Origin: Poecilobothrus nobilitatus
Lineage: Eukaryota; Arthropoda; Insecta; Diptera; Dolichopodidae
DNA length: 64,000 nucleotides
Assembly: GCA_947095535.1 (NCBI GenBank)
Contig: OX352774.1
Location: 246,971,825-247,035,824, forward strand
Direction of reading: 5' to 3'
The notes below the pieces were generated by a model. It was not told the DNA's origin. It made no database searches and saw only the letters and a program-made list of their open reading frames with translations. Position numbers and translations under genes: made by a program. Positions 48,988 through 60,858 of this stretch are shown here, piece after piece. Numbering within the stretch: the stretch's first letter is position 1; the number at the start of each line of letters is the position of its first letter.

Positions 48988-50879
48988 GAAAATTCAATTT
49001 TGGAGTAAAATTTGATAAAATTTTGGAAATATTAGCTTAAAAATTGCAAAAAATAAAACAAATATCATGACAACATTAATATTGGGCTAAAATAAATTAA
49101 TTATTTAAAGACAAATGCTTGTAATAAATTACCTTTAGCTACTTTAAAAAAATTATTTAAATCTTATCATGTTTTTCAACTGGAAAAATTATTATGAATA
49201 CTTAGCAAGATTTTAAATTTATAGATTATTAGATTATATATTTTAAAATTTTTAATATCTAACGAATTTTGAGTAAACTTTTTAGGTTGTACCTGGTTTT
49301 ATGGTTAGTTATGCCACATTCATTGAATTGCATTTTGTTTTAGTAAAGAATTCCCTTTCCGACGATTCATTGCTCCAGTAAATTTTTACCGAACAAAAAA
49401 AAAGTAAATATCTAGAAATTTTATTATTATTTTTACTCTTCCTTTAACTCTTATTCCATTATTCCTACTTATTCAAATTTTTTTCCAAATAAATATAAGA
49501 ATATTATGAATGTTAATATACAAATATGTATATATATACATACGTCACAAAAATGACAGCAGAAAAAAAGTTCCGAACTAAAAGTTAAATTTAAATCAAC
49601 TTTTTTAGAGAATGGAAAAAAACTTCCGCACTTTTTTGAAAAATGACAAAGTTCAAAATTTTATATCAAAAATAGACAGCGCAAAAGTTCAGAACTTTAG
49701 TTCTGAATCGAAGCAATTGTACTTTGTTTAAATGCCTATTTTCAAACGGTTTTTCTCAAATCCTGTTCTTAATTACGTTTCTTTCCTATAAACTAATTTT
49801 GTGCTCGGGATTACAATTGTCTTTTTTGAATCCAAGATTTCAATCGGGGTGAACGCGACAATCATACAAATGTATGGTCATTGGCCAGAAAAATTTTGTG
49901 TATCTACGCAGAAAAAAGAATAACAAAAATAATTATTTTGCTATTCGCTTTTATTTTAAGTAATTATATTATATACATATGTATGTATGTAAGTACGTAA
50001 TTCTCGCTTCAAAATTTGTTTTTAAATATAAATACATATAAAAATAAATTTACTTCGTGAAGAACCATGTCGAAATTAACAGCAATTAAAAATCCGTTTC
50101 ACAAAGACCCGTACGAAATGACCCAATTAAATTCATTAAATGGCCAATACATGGGATATTTATTATTCTTCAGTTAATATAAAAATCCATATATCTATAA
50201 AGAATATATCCCTTTAAAATTGTAAAATAGCAGCATTATTTCCTACCTATTGATTTTGTATATAAACATTTATAAACATTTTGTATTAATTAAATTTTTA
50301 CGCATATGAAAAGAATGCTATTAAAATAAATTAAAATATATGTACATATGGTAGGCATATAGAAAAACAAAGTAATTAAAAATATTTTATATATTAGATA
50401 ATTTGAATTTTTTTTTTTAGAATTCTCAATAAATGTATTTTACATATACATATAAAATATATTTTTACAAAATTTAATATTATATGTTTTTAATTAAATT
50501 AAATATACCACAATAATTGATTTTGAAAAAAAAAAAAAATTAATGTTTTTAATTTAAATTTAATTGAATAAATATTTATTTATATATAAGATAAATATTT
50601 ATTAAAAATATTTCTCTTATTTAAAAAAAAAAAAAAAAATTCAAGTTGAATTCTATAATAGATTAATCACCTTAAATAATATTGACCTCACCTTTTAAAT
50701 AAATAATTAAATGTTATTTTATTGTTTACAAACTTACAGCAGCTGCTGTTATTTTAATTTTAAAATAATTAATCAACAATTCATATTGATTTCAACTGAA
50801 AATTATCATTATTTTAATCATCAGTGAAAATTTTATTTTTTTTTTTGAATTTATTATTAATCCAACTATTATTAGTACC
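48988..50879. other. AT-rich stretch with DR2 copy 2
   Basis: No gene is seen. 49893-49960 is an inverted, diverged copy of the repeat at 43795-43862. 49560-49720 carries several AAAAGTTCNGAACT words of unclear origin. A GTAAGT donor-like site on the minus strand near 50745, after GCAGCTGCT, could end an untranslated exon of the Ly6 gene, but this is not supported by anything else. Confidence 0.4.
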
Positions 50880-51190
50880 AACTTTCACTTAGCAACTGGA
50901 CTTTTGATCATCACTGAACAATTTGTCAAAAACAAATGACAGTTGACAAAAAAAAAAATTTAGCGAAACAGACACTTAATAAAAACACATTTAGAAAAAT
51001 GGATACTTAACAGTAACATGATTAACATGAAATTATAAAGTTGAAAATTAAATTGTTAATTATTAAAAGATGTGAAATGTCCACTTGTATAACAGTTAAG
51101 TGTCCTGTTACTAATTATTAATTTTGTTAAATGTCTTTTGTTTTTTTTAAATATATCTTTTGCTAAAAGTCTTTTTGTTATTGGTTTCTG
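50880..51190. mobile_element. Relative of foldback element FB-A
   Basis: ACTTAGCAACTGGAC, TTTAGCGAAACAGACACTTA and ATGGATACTTAAC on the left, and GTGAAATGTCCACTTG, AGTTAAGTGTCCTGTTAC and GTTAAATGTCTTTTG on the right, are the same degenerate ACACTTAGCAAA units as in FB-A, again inverted between arms. Ends and target duplication were not found, so it is a decayed copy. Confidence 0.6.
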
Positions 51191-53690
51191 AACCGTCTGA
51201 ATATTGGTTTGTTGCATACGTCAAATCGTCAATTTTCAGTAGTAGTTTAAGAAATATTGAAGTTAGCAGAAAACGTATAAATTTTATTGCTCTCCAGGTC
51301 ATTTTAAAACTCCACAAACAACTCCTAACTAAAAATTGACGATTTGGTGTATGGAACAAACTAATATTCAGACGAGGCAGTATCTTTTTTGCGAAATGTT
51401 CATTGATCACCAGTTATGTGAAAAGTTGCCAGCTGACCGGTTGCTATATTTTTGACACAAAATATAATTAATTTAATTCTATTTGAAATTATCTTTTACT
51501 CTACCTTGTAGTCATTGCAAAGTTTACTATACTATTCAACTCAAATTTATAGTCTGAGCATTAAATTTGTCTATTCCTAAATTTCACTTATCAAATGGTT
51601 CAAATAATATTTATTATATAGAAAAGGCATGTTTCGCAAAGGCAACAGTCGTATTTGGTGCAGGCAAAGAGAAAAAATTTATTTCTAAAATTTTCTTTTT
51701 CAAATGCGTTGTTAATACAGGACTGTTATTCATTTCTTATCTAATACTTTTTTATCATTCTTCGTGAAATTTTAGTGATCAAAAACATATGAAATAATGG
51801 TCTACTATAAATTTGAACAAAAATTTTCGTCTGCAATAATATTTATTTATATTAAGAATTGATAAAAAAGATTTTATAGGGTATGGTAATAAAAAGTATT
51901 AAAAACGCGAAAAACGCTGAACAGAAAAAGTGAAGAAAAAGTAAAAAAAAAAAGGGCATTATTTTTGAAATGAACAAATATCATCAAATCGGGACTGTCC
52001 TTCCCAAACTGGAACATTTGAAAGACTTAATTCTCTAGGAGTTCAAAATTTAGATCTAATATTAATTAGATATTATATTCTTAAAAGCTTTATGAAGATT
52101 TAAATTTTCTTGTACCTATATTATAGTTGATCTTCCTAATTTTCTCTTTTCCTATGGAGACCTTAATCTAATCGTATATCCGTATTAAGGAATAAATTCA
52201 ATAAATAAATTATTAAATTTCCGAATAGATTAAGCAATTTCGCTCTCTTTTCAATTTCTTCGCGTATACTTCCCCACTGTTTAAAGTTTTATATTCAAAC
52301 CAACCAACCAACAATATCCATAGTATAGTAGTAATGTCTTATTAACTAATTGTTCTTTTAATTTCCATTTTTCAATAATACTAAGGAATTGAAATTTGTT
52401 AACATTCCGTTGGTTCGATTTTACAGCTGTCTCAAGAAATGAATCTTTTATAAAATAAAATTCATTAAAAATCAAAACCAAATAAATATTTGTTTAATAT
52501 TTATTAAAAAAAAAATTTATTAAAGTTTAAAAGGATTTTCAAAATATGTATAAAATATTTTTAATTTATTACCCTCCCCACTCTTAATAACACTTCTTTA
52601 ACCTTCTTTAAATAATTTGAACCCAATTAACTTTACTTTATTAAAATTAATTTATGAAAAATCAAATTTTACTTGCTTGTATAATTGAACTATTAATTAA
52701 AACTTTTACAAGCGAAACTTTTAAAATAAACGATAAAGGGGAGCAGAGAAAAATGTTTTAATAGGAAGTATAAATTATTATTATTATAATATTTTTTCAT
52801 TAAATGTTTTGGTTCAATTATTTTTTAAGCAATTAAATATTAAATTTCTTCATCCATCCATTTATTAAAAAAAAAAAAAAAAAATATTTCTATCAAAGTT
52901 TGAGCTTCCACCTTCTTTTTCAACCATCCGTTTTTTGTTTTTTTTTTTTTATTAAAGAATTAAATATTTTTACTAAAAAATTTTCTTTGATTAAATGAAA
53001 AATTTTCCTTTAAAAATATATATAAATATAAGAGAGTAAAAATTTCAAAACTCTATAGAAAAGAAAATGAGAAAAAATATGTTGTTTTTTTTCTTCAATT
53101 TATTTTTCTTTTATTACAGATTTGGTAATTAATTTTTAAATAATTTTTTTTTTTACTTTTACATTTCAATTTTTTATTTTTTTTATTTTAAAAGTTAAGA
53201 AAATATTTAGAATATAATTTGAATTTCTTATTTTAACTTTTAAATTTTCCAGCTTGCAGAGTTTATTATTTTTTGTCATATTTTAAAAACTGATTTTTTT
53301 CTTTATTTTTCAAAAAAATTAAATAAACAAATAAAATTTTACGATGTTCGTCACCAGATGGGGTAATTTAAAAATTTTGTAAATATTATGGAAATTAGAT
53401 TAGTTCATATACATATTATATATGTTCTTTGAATTAAAATTCTTAAAAGAATGATTAAAACTCGCCATAGAGTTTTTTTTTTGTATAACGTTTACTATAT
53501 TTTGCCTTTTATTGTTGATTATTAACTTAAATTTTAATCCTAATATTAACAGGACTCTTATTGAAATTGACTTATTAAGAGTTCATGAATAACTATAAAT
53601 TTTTTTTTGTTTATTTGATTAAAATAGATTAATATCATTTCCATTCCTTTTTGAATATGTTATTTCTTTAAATATCGAAGAAAACATTGG
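51191..53690. other. AT-rich, no gene recognised
   Basis: Short frames (51147-51410 minus, 51567-51767 plus, 52281-52481 minus) have no domain, exon boundary or repeat support. Homopolymer runs are frequent. Confidence 0.4.
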
Positions 53691-53700
53691 CTTAGATATT

Positions 53701-54054
53701 GGATACCGAAAATAGTCCCACAAAAAATAATTCCCCCCAAAAAAAAAGAAATAACACCCCAAATTCAAAATCAAATGTACCCACAATAAAGTGAAATAAT
53801 CGCCCAAATTAAAATGAAATAATCCCCCAAAATTCTTTTAAGATGTTATCTACTAAGAAAACTTAAATAACATATATATTAAATAGGCAAATGTAGCCCG
53901 AATAACAAAATCCCGAAAAATAGAATTTGGAGTTGTCTACGATATTAGGATATTCGTTCTTCTCAGATTATTTACATATATGTATATGTGAGATTTTGAC
54001 TTAGGAAAGATTTTAGAGTTGGATTCAAAATTAGGTTATTCCTTTTTCTCAGAA

Positions 54055-54093
<39 letters not shown>

Positions 54094-54380
54094 GCGAGAC
54101 TCTGATTTCGGCTCTCCTCATAGTTATGAAAATGAAATAATCGCGGAGTTGTTTTGGAGGGGTTATTTCATTTGCAAAATTATTATGTTTTGGGCGATTA
54201 TTTCATATGAAATAAGGCCTCAAAAAGAAAATGAAATAAGATCACAAAAAAATTTAATAACATCCTAATTTTTGCCAACGTAATTTCATTTCTTGCGGTG
54301 TTGTTTTCCATACAAAATTTTGGGGTGTTATTACATTTTTTTGGGGGAGATTATTTCTCGCTATGTTATTTTCGGAAGCC
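53701..54380. mobile_element. Foldback-like transposon FB-B with 9-bp TSD
   Basis: TTAGATATT (53692-53700) and TTAGATTTT (54381-54389) flank a 680-bp element. The ends are GGATACCGAAAATAG and, inverted, GGCTTCCGAAAATAAC. The arms are made of degenerate units of the type GAAATAATCCCCCCAAAA (53720-53836; inverted in 54150-54370). The middle holds two ~90-bp direct units with TTAGGATATTC and CTCAGATTATTTA. It has the same architecture as FB-A with unrelated sequence. A frame at 54086-54268 is accidental. Confidence 0.75.
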
Positions 54381-55408
54381 TTAGATTTTTATTAGATTTA
54401 TACCAATCTTAATTATTTATTAGATTTGTTATTTTCTATAATTTGACCAATTAAGACTTAATCAAAAATTCAAAAAACATTTCGTTTTCACTTTCGTTTT
54501 CAGAAAAAAAAGACAAAATCTTAAGATATAAATTCATCGATGTAAATATCTATAGTTTTGATAAATTTTTTCCAATTTTTATCAATTCAATTTTAATTTA
54601 CTTGCGATAATTTTAATTAAAATAAATAATAATCGAATTTTTATTAATAAATAAAATATAATAGAAATTTTTCTAATACCTAATAAAGTTTTATTTAAAT
54701 GTTTAAATTGTACTTGTTGCAACGTTTAGTTGCTTTTTTAATTTTTTTTTTGTTTTCTTTATAAATAAAATATTATAGGGTTATAAGATTTTTTTTTTGT
54801 TTTTCATCTTAAAAAAAAAAAAAAAATAAAAAAATTTAAAAAATAAAACCAAAAATTGCATTTGAAACAAATTCATTCATTCAATTTAAATGAGATCTTT
54901 AAAATATAACACGAATTACGATTACTTTTCCTTATTGCAAGGAATTGCATTTTGTTTTACATTGTTTTTTTTTTTTTAATTTCAATTTAATTTTCTGGAA
55001 ATTATTACAAATTTTTTCTTGTCTTAAAATTTAACACTAAAATTAAAATTACAGAAAAATAAAAATAAAATTAAATTTTATTGTTTTTAATACAAATAAA
55101 AAAATCAATATGAAATAAATTGAATTTATGTTTGAAAATGTATTTAGAAAGTTATGGATGCCAAATGAACCAAAAACTATTAAATAAATCATTTAATTAT
55201 TTTTCTACTTAACATTTTTATTTTTATATTTCGTAATTCTTTACTTTGATTTACGTATTTAAAAAAAAAAAATTAACAAAAAATAAGAAAAAAAATTCAG
55301 AGGTCTTATCGACTCCGCAAAAAAAGTTCCCAAAACCAAAACAATGAAAATCAGTAAAACATGATTTTTATAAAAGTCTTCAAAATAAACCAAAAAAAGT
55401 CAACAATT
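54381..55408. other. AT-rich, no gene recognised
   Basis: Poly(A)/(T) runs and low-complexity sequence only. Confidence 0.4.
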
Positions 55409-55421
55409 TTAAGGACATTTC

Positions 55422-55694
55422 TTTATTTATTTATTTATATTAATATTACATACATAAATGTGATGCAATATTATTGAACCATCGGCTACTAAGGCCATTA
55501 TAGGTTTTTATACTATTATTAAATTATATACTAATATTATTTATTTTGTTTATATTATATACTATATATTTACATTATATTTCGTCGTAAGGGGGGTATG
55601 TAAAGAAAAAAACACTTACGACCTGTGCAGGGATCGAACCCGCACTCCTTCGATTAATAAGTCACACACTTACCCACTACGTTACCGAAGCCCC
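55422..55694 (-). mobile_element. tRNA-derived SINE (S2), full length with 13-bp TSD
   Basis: Minus orientation. It starts GGGGCTTCGGTAACGTAGTG (box A near 55675-55685), with a perfect box B GGTTCGATCCC (55629-55639), then a CAGGTCGTAAGTG core like S1. From about 55580 the body is different, shared with 39833-39990, and ends in (AAAT)n. TTAAGGAYATTTC flanks it at 55409-55421 and 55695-55707 (12 of 13 identical), which fixes both ends. Confidence 0.9.
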
Positions 55695-55830
55695 TTAAGG
55701 ATATTTCACATATGTTTCATACAAATATTGGGGATATTTTTCGTCAAAAATTTTATACAAATATAAATAGGTAATAAAAATGCTTAGTTTTCTATTTTTC
55801 TATTTAATTTACTATTTTTTATTTAGTACT

Positions 55831-55990
55831 AGACTGATTTTAGAGTTGGATTCATAATCAGTATTGCCCCTTTTTCAGTATATTTTTATACATGTATATG
55901 TATACGTGAGATTCTGAATTAGGAGAGATTTTAGAGTTGGATTCAAAATTAGGATATTCCTCTTTTACCAAATATTTAAATATTTGAGAA
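55831..55990. repeat. Two ~90-bp tandem units related to the FB-B interior
   Basis: GATTTTAGAGTTGGATTCA occurs at about 55836 and 55927 (period ~91), followed each time by CCTYTTTYA and ATATTT. The same units form the middle of FB-B (about 53940-54110), so this is probably a remnant of the same family. Confidence 0.65.
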
Positions 55991-58900
55991 TATATTGAGA
56001 TTATTTAAGTATATGTGAAAAGGAATTTTTTTTTTTGAAATTTCATCAGAAAAATGTTTTCAATCCAAGAAAAATGTTTTGATTAGGGGCACAAGAAAAC
56101 TAGAAAAATATTTTGATTGGGGACTTTTTTGGTTTTGGAAACTGTTTTCTTGTGGACTTTTTTCTTGGAGCCACTCTTATATGCATTTAATTTATTTAAG
56201 TGAACATAACAATTTAGGATGTTTAATTTGGGTCGTTCGTAAGAAAGTTCGAAAGAAAACATCTATAAAACATTTTTTTTTTTACCGACCGCATACATTA
56301 ATGTATAAGGTAGGTATTGTTTTCATACTAAAAATTTGTACCCGAGATTTTGGCAAAAATGCACTACTCCGGTGTGGAGAAGGCTGTAAAAAAATTTTCA
56401 GCATGATGTCCATCTGTGTGTGTGTGTGTGGGTGCGTGTGTGGGTATGTCTGTGGGCACGTGTACAGCTTAAACGACTGAGCGGAATTTTTTGAAATTTC
56501 ATATTTAAGGTTTTGACGTAAATATCTCGGATTGATAAACTTTTGGATTGAAAAAATCGGACAACCGCAAGTGGTAGTTTACTAGTGTACTTTTTAAGTT
56601 TTTTACAAATATTTCGTAACAGAAAAATTTTGTGAGAAAAATTATTAAGAAAAAGTTGTTACACAAGTAAAGAGGAACAACTTTGCCATCAAACATTTTT
56701 TGATCCGACTAACTTTAACTTTTATTTAATTTTTTTTCTAAGTCCAAATTTCGTACGTAACACTCCATAAGAATTTATATGAACAATTTTTTTTTGTTTT
56801 TTTTTTTATATCTCTAAAAATTTTTATACATACATATGTATGTACTTATCTCTATGCCAATGCATATTATTCATTTGTTGATGACATAAAATTAAAACGG
56901 TAAAATTTTTGTTAGCAGATTTAATATTAATCTTATGTTTGTTTTGTATTTGTTTACAGTTTTTATTATTTTTTACTTTTAATATTATTTTTTGAATGAA
57001 AAAAAAATCATGTATCTACAATAATAATAATAAAAGGATGTATGAATGAATGTACATATATTTTTACGATTTCATTGCATATAATTATTTTTATTGAATA
57101 AAACAAAATGTTATTAAATTATTAGAAGTTATTTTGCTTTGATATAATTATTATTATGTAAAAAATCTATAAATTTTGGCATTGTACTTTTTGTGTAGTG
57201 GCGGTCGGTCCTGTGGTGGAGGTAGTTGATTTTTGTATATTCTGTTCGACGAAATTTTCTTTTATAACATTTATTTTTAATCTTGGGATTTTAAATTAAG
57301 TATACAGATTGATGTCAATATATTATTAATAAATGTCCCCTTCTGTAAGAATATTTATTTTGTTTTTGATGTGTGTTTGTCTTTGGATTAGGAAACAGTT
57401 ATCTTTAGTAGTATAGTTAACTACGTTTGCGAAGCCATTATGTTATCGTCCTTTCGTGTTAACTCTCCTTAACATGTTGTTTTACGATACGTTATATAAA
57501 CTATAGAAAAAGTGTAAAAATTTTCATATATGTATTTTGATTTAGAAGATTTCTCATGAAATTCTAAGCCGCTAAATGGAATATAGATAATATATGTTAT
57601 ATGTAGCTAGGATAAATTTGAACCAAATTTATGGATAATTAAATAGAGATAATTAATTTGCAAAAAGAAAATTAGGTATACACTTGAAAAATAAAAAAGA
57701 AAAAAAAATTATAATAAACTTTTTTTCATTTCCATTTTCATCATTTCAATTACATTTAATTAAATTAATTACTTATATACACAAATTCTCATTTTCCATA
57801 GTTCCGCTTTTAAATAAATTTTTGTATTTTACTAAAAGTTTTGTAAGTACATTAAAGTAATTTGTCAACTTTTTGTTGTTTTTTTTTGTTTTTTTTGTTT
57901 TTTTTTTGTTATTTTGTATAATATAAAAACTTAAGTCTATTATCTAAGTTTGTACAAGTCTATTAAATTGTTTCCGTCATAAATTGTTGTACTAAACAGT
58001 TTATCAGTTTAGATAAAAGCAACTATAAATGAATGTAATATAATCCTATACCAAATTAACCCCACAAAACTGAAAAGGGATCACAAAAAAAATGTAATTT
58101 GTCAAAAAAAAAAAACAAAACAAGGAAAAATAAAGACTATTAAGGAATGAAAAAAAAAAATAAACAAAAATTAGAAAAACTGTCATAAATCTCTAAATTG
58201 ATGATTTTTCATAACCATTAAAAAGTTTTTTTTTTTTGAAATTTTTTCAAAAAAAAAAATAAATTAAATAAAATAAAAAACAAAAAAAAAAAAAAATATT
58301 AAACATCTGCTACTTCTGTTTTTATGGTTAAATGTGTAAAAAATATGATAAACTTTAAAATGTAATTGAAATTGTCGTCTAAATTTAAATAGAAATTTTT
58401 CTTTTTTAAAACTTTTTGTACCGAAAAACCACGAAACAAAATAAAAAAACGAAAACATAATTTGCAATAATTGTATCAGTGGCAAAAGATAATCTTATTT
58501 TAATGGTTATTGTGTTATACATACATACTTATATACATATACTTCCATTCATTATTTGTTATATCTATACATTATCTGTCATCATATTGACATTTATTGA
58601 CATTCGTCAATATGATGACAGATTCACAATGTACATATAGATTATACAATAATACAGTTATCTTATTCAGAGGTTCGAAAATTAAATTGATTCTTATCGT
58701 TGTGCCCACACATATCGCATTGTTGACGTTTACGTGTTTACATTGTATTTTTGTTGGTGGTTGTATTTTGAGACATATGATGTGTAATTAAAATTTATTT
58801 TTAAATTTATAATTGAATAATTTTGTTAACCAAAAAAAAATGTCACCCTTTAAACTTATTTGGTTAAATTTTCGTTATGTTAGTGTAATGTTAAATTGAA

Positions 58901-60621
58901 GCATAGAGGAACTTAGGTTGGAAAAATCCAACAAGAAAAGTTTTGGGGACTCTTGAAAAAATTACATATTTGGTCTTTAGACAAACGGCATGAAATGCAT
59001 GGAAAAGGGTTGCGTTATTGATATAGTGTGGAGAGGACTAATTAATTGTGTTTTTTTTAATGTTATACAATGCCATAACTCATACCACTAATTATATCAA
59101 TTTCAAAAAGTTTTTGGTTATTTTTAACCTTTTGCTGCTATTCTATATTTACTCTTTTTCTGTTCATTATTTTATTATATATTTAAGATTTGTTTTATGT
59201 TTCACATTTAATTCGATATCTTGAGTCTTTTTAGTATAATTAAAGCTTCATTCTAAAAAAAAATTATAATCGTAGCAAAATAATTCGTGATTTTAAGTTT
59301 ACGTTCTATTTTAAATCTATAATAACATAGTCCAGTCTGCATAGACAGACTATAGAACAATAATACTTTAATGCTATGGCTGTATGCAATAATTTTTAAC
59401 AGAAAAATTAAAAAAAAAAGCCTGGATAAAAAAATTGCGCCAAAATACTACAAAAAAAAAATATCATCGTTTTTTTTTTTTTTTTTTTTCCATTTCATCA
59501 TAATAATGGGATTTTGGCTTGACTTTATATTATGATGTAATATAATACAATGATGTTTATGATGATGATGAATTTGCTTTTTAACCATTATTTATTCCCT
59601 CTTTTCCCTATTTCTAAACACACCCAAGACGGCAAACGATATTGTCAGGAAGTAAAACAGCAAAAAAAAAAAGCAAATAAAAACAAAATAAACAAAAATT
59701 AAACCAAAACAAACATATTTTTTTCTTGAAAAATTCTAAAGAAAAAATAAAAAAATTTCGTGCTATTTTTAACTTAATATAAATAGGACAGTCTACACTC
59801 TACAGTACATAAATATGTACCACAGTACACGTGGTGATTATTCTTGAAGGTTATTTTGTGTTATACTAAGTGTTAAGTACTTTTTTCCCGTTTTTTTTTT
59901 TGTTTTTTTTTTTTAGTTTAAATTTTATGCACTAGATAGCGTATACTGAAATTTATGTTATTTTAATTTATAACTTTGTGAAGTAACATATGGCATTACT
60001 CCACCCCTATATAAAGTATAAATTATTATGAAGAATAAAATGTCAAAAGGGCTATTGTAAGTATATGTTTGGTAGAATTTATAAATCAAGCCAAAAATTA
60101 AGGATAATTAAACTATAGATTTAATAAAGTTACTTTTTGGCTTGAATACTTTAAGTGTACTTTGAGAAGAATACCGAAACTCTGAAGAAAATTATCTAAA
60201 GAATTTAAAAAACTGCCAATCTCAAACAACAGTGTAAAACATTATGACGAACTCTATAATATGAAATAAAATTTAAATAAAAACTAGAATACTATTCAAA
60301 TATACAAATTAGAAAATAATTTCTTATCAGTTAGATAGGAGCTTTAACTTAGTAGCTCTGATGAACTCACTACCAAAACAAAAAATCGAGAGCAGATATT
60401 TTTAAAATTAAAAAAAAAAACTTTAATAAAAAAATTGATAGTCGAATTTATACATTTATAAAAATGTTATATAGAATAAAAATAAAACACCAACAAATGG
60501 ATCCACATAACGTGTAATGGTTAAACAATAATTAGAAAGTTAAAAAGGGGTGCAGAAGATACACATTTTGGCCATTTTAAGCACGTTGTATGCAATGTTC
60601 TATGCTAGATCAGCTTTATTT
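55991..60621. other. Gene-free AT-rich stretch with a GT-rich patch
   Basis: 56090-56760 includes a GTGTGTGTGTG-rich patch (56413-56465) and reads as an old repeat. The 133-codon frame at 56079-56480 ends in Cys/Val/Gly low complexity from that patch and is not accepted. The hairpin at 58574-58623 is listed separately. A long T run lies at about 59470-59490. No gene is recognised. Confidence 0.4.
58574..58623. repeat. Perfect 18-bp hairpin, extended imperfectly to ~90 nt
   Basis: ATCTGTCATCATATTGAC at 58574-58591 pairs exactly with 58606-58623 over a 14-nt loop. Pairing resumes outside after a 4-nt bulge (CTATACATT with AATGTACATATAG). The result is a long stem between about 58560 and 58646. 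It is either a MITE core or a structured RNA. Confidence 0.75.
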
Positions 60622-60858
60622 CTAATTAAACCATTGTGAGCTTATTACAAAGCGGTGTGAATCGATTAAGTTCACCTTCAATAAATCGAAAAGGTTATTT
60701 AAGAAGAATTTTTCCAGAAACATTTTTCTTTTTAGAGACGAACATTCTTGCAATAAGTTAAATGTAGATTTCCTTTTTACTTCATCTTTACAGCTTCTGC
60801 AAAAGTCATATAAAGGAATTTTTAATCTACTAGCATGTCTGCCGATCGGACAGTGTCT
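60622..60858 (-). pseudogene. Non-LTR retrotransposon C-terminal fragment
   Basis: A 78-codon minus-strand open stretch, with a stop immediately before it, reads RHCPIGRHASRLKIPLYDFC, RSCKDE, FNLLQECSSLKRKMF and on to a stop. The pattern GHCPIGRHA.RLxIPxxDFCRxCxDE....HLLxECxxL is the conserved post-RNase H C-terminus of R1/I/jockey-like non-LTR elements; the initial Gly is Arg here. It is a lone 3' fragment. Confidence 0.75.

Noticed and set aside
50740..50800. GTAAGT after GCAGCTGCT on the minus strand as an exon end
   Set aside because: Upstream frames contain stops, there is no signal peptide, and a single donor word is not evidence.
53619..53807. 62-codon minus-strand frame, and 54086-54268 plus
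   Set aside because: Both overlap the arms of FB-B and only reflect its tandem units.
56079..56480. 133-codon plus-strand frame
   Set aside because: It ends in Cys/Val/Gly repeats from a GT-rich patch, has no recognisable domain and no splice context; probably an old repeat.
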